NCBI GenBank assembly: GCA_001724315.1 | Contig: MEEC01000074.1 | Span: 1-16,029 of the forward strand | Direction of reading: 5' to 3' | DNA length: 16,029 bases | Source of the DNA: Lautropia sp. SCN 70-15 | GTDB lineage: Bacteria > Pseudomonadota > Gammaproteobacteria > Burkholderiales > Burkholderiaceae_E | Shown here: piece after piece, positions 14,814 to 16,029 of the stretch | How positions within the stretch are numbered: the stretch's first letter is position 1 | How the letters are laid out: each line of letters begins with the position of its first letter | Made by a program: the position numbers and the translations under genes | The notes under the pieces: model-generated | What the model was told of the DNA's origin: nothing | Databases searched by the model: none | What the model saw: the letters and a program-made list of their open reading frames with translations, nothing else

Positions 14814-14831
14814 CGGTACAATTCTATCCCC
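14814..14831. promoter_or_regulatory. Divergent dnaE/EamA interval with two overlapping -10-like hexamers
   Basis: Only 18 bases separate the two start codons. The plus strand contains TACAAT (14817-14822; five of six bases of TATAAT), and the minus strand TAGAAT (14826-14821; five of six). Each lies about 9 or 7 bases from its start codon, so transcripts would have almost no leader, in line with neither gene having a Shine-Dalgarno. No convincing -35 hexamer is seen at 16-18 bases on either strand, so the call is weak. Confidence 0.3.
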
Positions 14832-15725
14832 ATGCCCCGCGAACTCTCCCACCGAAACGCAGCGCTGCTGCTGGCCTTCTGCGCGCTTTGCTGGAGCATC
14901 GCGGGAGTCTTCACTCGCCACCTCGAGCGCGCCGACGGCTTCGAGATCACCTTTTGGCGAAGCTTCTTCTGCGCGGTCGCCATGCTGATCATCCTGGCCC
15001 GCCAGCGGCGCGGCAATCCGCTCACGCCGGTGATCGCCATGGGCTGGCCGGGCCTCTTCTCGGGCGCCATGTGGTCGGTCATGTTCACCTCCTTCATGCT
15101 GGCCATCACCCGCACCAGCGTGGCCAACACGCTGCTGGTGCTCAGCGTGTCCCCGCTGCTGGCGGCCCTGCTGGGCCGGGCGGTGCTGGGCGCCCGGATC
15201 TCTCCGATGACCTGGGCCGCGATCGCGCTGGCCGGCTTCGGGATCTGGTGGATGGTGCACGAAGGGGTCTCGGCCGACGGCCTGTCCGGCATGATCATCG
15301 CCGCCGCGGTGCCGGTGGCCGCGGCCATCAACATCGTCACGCTGAAGAGACTGCAGGCCGACGTCGACCTGGCCCCCGCCGTGCTGATCGGCGCGCTGCT
15401 CTCCTGCCTGTTCACGCTGCCGCTCGCCTGGCCGCTGGACGCCACCGGCAACGACCTGGCCATCCTGGCCCTGCTCGGCGTGGTCCAGCTCGCGATCCCC
15501 TGCTTCCTGATGATCCGGGCCACCCGCTCGCTGGCCCCGCACGAGGTCGCGCTGATCGCGCTGCTCGAGGTGGTCTTCGGCCCGATCTGGGCCTGGCTCG
15601 GGGCCGGCGAGGCCATGCCCGCCGCAACGATCCAGGGCGGCCTGGTCGTGCTCGCCGCGCTGGTCGGCAATGCCCTGCTCGCCCGCCCCTCGGCGCCTCG
15701 CGTCGTGGCCAAGGCTGCTGCGTGA
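14832..15725 (+). CDS. EamA/DMT-superfamily transporter
   Basis: A 297-residue inner-membrane protein with about ten hydrophobic helices in two homologous EamA halves. The first half has CALCWSIAGVFTRHL, FWRSFFCAVAMLIIL and TSVANTLLVLSVSPLLAALLG, all typical of drug/metabolite transporters (compare the 'a..a....sP.l.all' pattern). The second half has the matching VALIALLEVVFGPIWAWLGAGE. DMT proteins move small molecules such as amino acids, nucleobases or metabolites, often outward; nothing here identifies the substrate. ATG 14832 is chosen because the first helix begins at about residue 10 and no earlier start lies this side of dnaE. It has no Shine-Dalgarno. Its stop overlaps the start of the HAD gene (GTGA), so the two may be co-expressed. 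Confidence 0.88.
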   Translation: MPRELSHRNAALLLAFCALCWSIAGVFTRHLERADGFEITFWRSFFCAVAMLIILARQRRGNPLTPVIAMGWPGLFSGAMWSVMFTSFMLAITRTSVANTLLVLSVSPLLAALLGRAVLGARISPMTWAAIALAGFGIWWMVHEGVSADGLSGMIIAAAVPVAAAINIVTLKRLQADVDLAPAVLIGALLSCLFTLPLAWPLDATGNDLAILALLGVVQLAIPCFLMIRATRSLAPHEVALIALLEVVFGPIWAWLGAGEAMPAATIQGGLVVLAALVGNALLARPSAPRVVAKAAA

Positions 15726-16029
15726 GACCGCTCGCGGAATTCGACGCGCGCGGCATCCACGGGGTGCTGACCGACCTCGACGACACGCTGAGCACCGACG
15801 GCCGCCTCGACCCGGAGGCCTTCGCTGCCATGAACCGGCTTCGCGAGGCCGGGCTACGCGTGGTGCCGGTCACCGGCCGATCGGCCGGCTGGTGCGACCA
15901 CTTCGTGCGGATGTGGCCGGTGGACGCGGTCATCGGCGAAACCGGCGCCTTCTACATGCTGCGCGAGGGCGGCGGCGTGCGCACCGTGTTCACGCCCGAC
16001 GCCGCCGCGCTGGAAGCCGCCCGCACCCG
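15722..16029 (+). CDS. HAD-family (IIB-like) hydrolase, N-terminal part (cut by window end)
   Basis: The first 102 codons of a haloacid dehalogenase-superfamily phosphatase. Motif I is LTDLDDTL with nucleophile D18 and acid/base D20. Motif II is T51 in VPVTGRSAGW. DAVIGETGAFYML follows, the pattern of class IIB enzymes such as Cof-type, sucrose-phosphate and trehalose-phosphate phosphatases. The cap domain and motifs III/IV lie outside the window, so the substrate is open. The start is a GTG at 15722 overlapping the EamA stop by four bases (GTGA); no other start fits the N-terminus well. Confidence 0.85.
   Translation, partial: MRPLAEFDARGIHGVLTDLDDTLSTDGRLDPEAFAAMNRLREAGLRVVPVTGRSAGWCDHFVRMWPVDAVIGETGAFYMLREGGGVRTVFTPDAAALEAART

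Noticed and set aside
9504..14831. A very long open frame on the plus strand, continuous with the EamA gene, opposite GT4, msbA and dnaE
   Set aside because: Its translation is His/Gln/Arg/Asp/Val-rich with no recognisable domain, while the opposite strand encodes complete, motif-bearing DnaE, MsbA and GT4. At this GC content, antisense frames stay open because stop codons are rare. Only the part from 14832 is real.

Overview
This is a gene-dense, very high-GC window whose gene content and order point to a betaproteobacterium, most likely of the order Burkholderiales. The order nadD-rsfS-rlmH-maf-rng, and dnaE followed directly by msbA and LPS glycosyltransferases, are both familiar from that group. 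That placement is from memory of gene order, not from a search. No rRNA, tRNA, CRISPR array, insertion sequence or phage gene is visible.

Region 1 (1-3468, plus strand) is a tight housekeeping operon. It holds the end of nadD (NAD synthesis), rsfS (ribosome silencing, with a long Lys/Ala/Pro tail), rlmH (23S rRNA methylation), maf (nucleotide house-cleaning) and rng (RNase G). Gaps are small, and maf and rng overlap at ATGA. The theme is ribosome maturation and quality control.

Region 2 (3532-14813, minus strand) is a run of eight genes read leftwards with gaps of 0-63 bases. It begins with dnaE (replicative polymerase alpha subunit). Then come msbA (lipid A flippase), a GT4 and a GT2 glycosyltransferase, and an O-antigen ligase/polymerase-like membrane protein, which form an LPS core/O-antigen assembly block. 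The run ends with an AhpD-like peroxidase-related protein, a small DUF4870-type membrane protein and a CPA1-type cation/proton antiporter with a C-terminal TrkA-like domain. Several junctions overlap (GT4/GT2 at TTGA, GT2/ligase by 8 bases, ligase/peroxidase at ATGA), which suggests translational coupling. The ligase gene is clearly AT-richer than everything around it and is the best candidate for horizontally acquired DNA.

Region 3 (14832-16029, plus strand) is divergent from dnaE across only 18 bases. It contains an EamA/DMT-family transporter and, overlapping its stop codon, the start of a HAD-family hydrolase cut off by the window edge.

Most of the window is ordinary core genome, and I see no clear new multi-gene system. 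The points most worth a second look are the RsfS tail, the compositionally foreign ligase gene, the antiporter with an apparently shortened first helix, and the very compact dnaE/EamA divergent interval.
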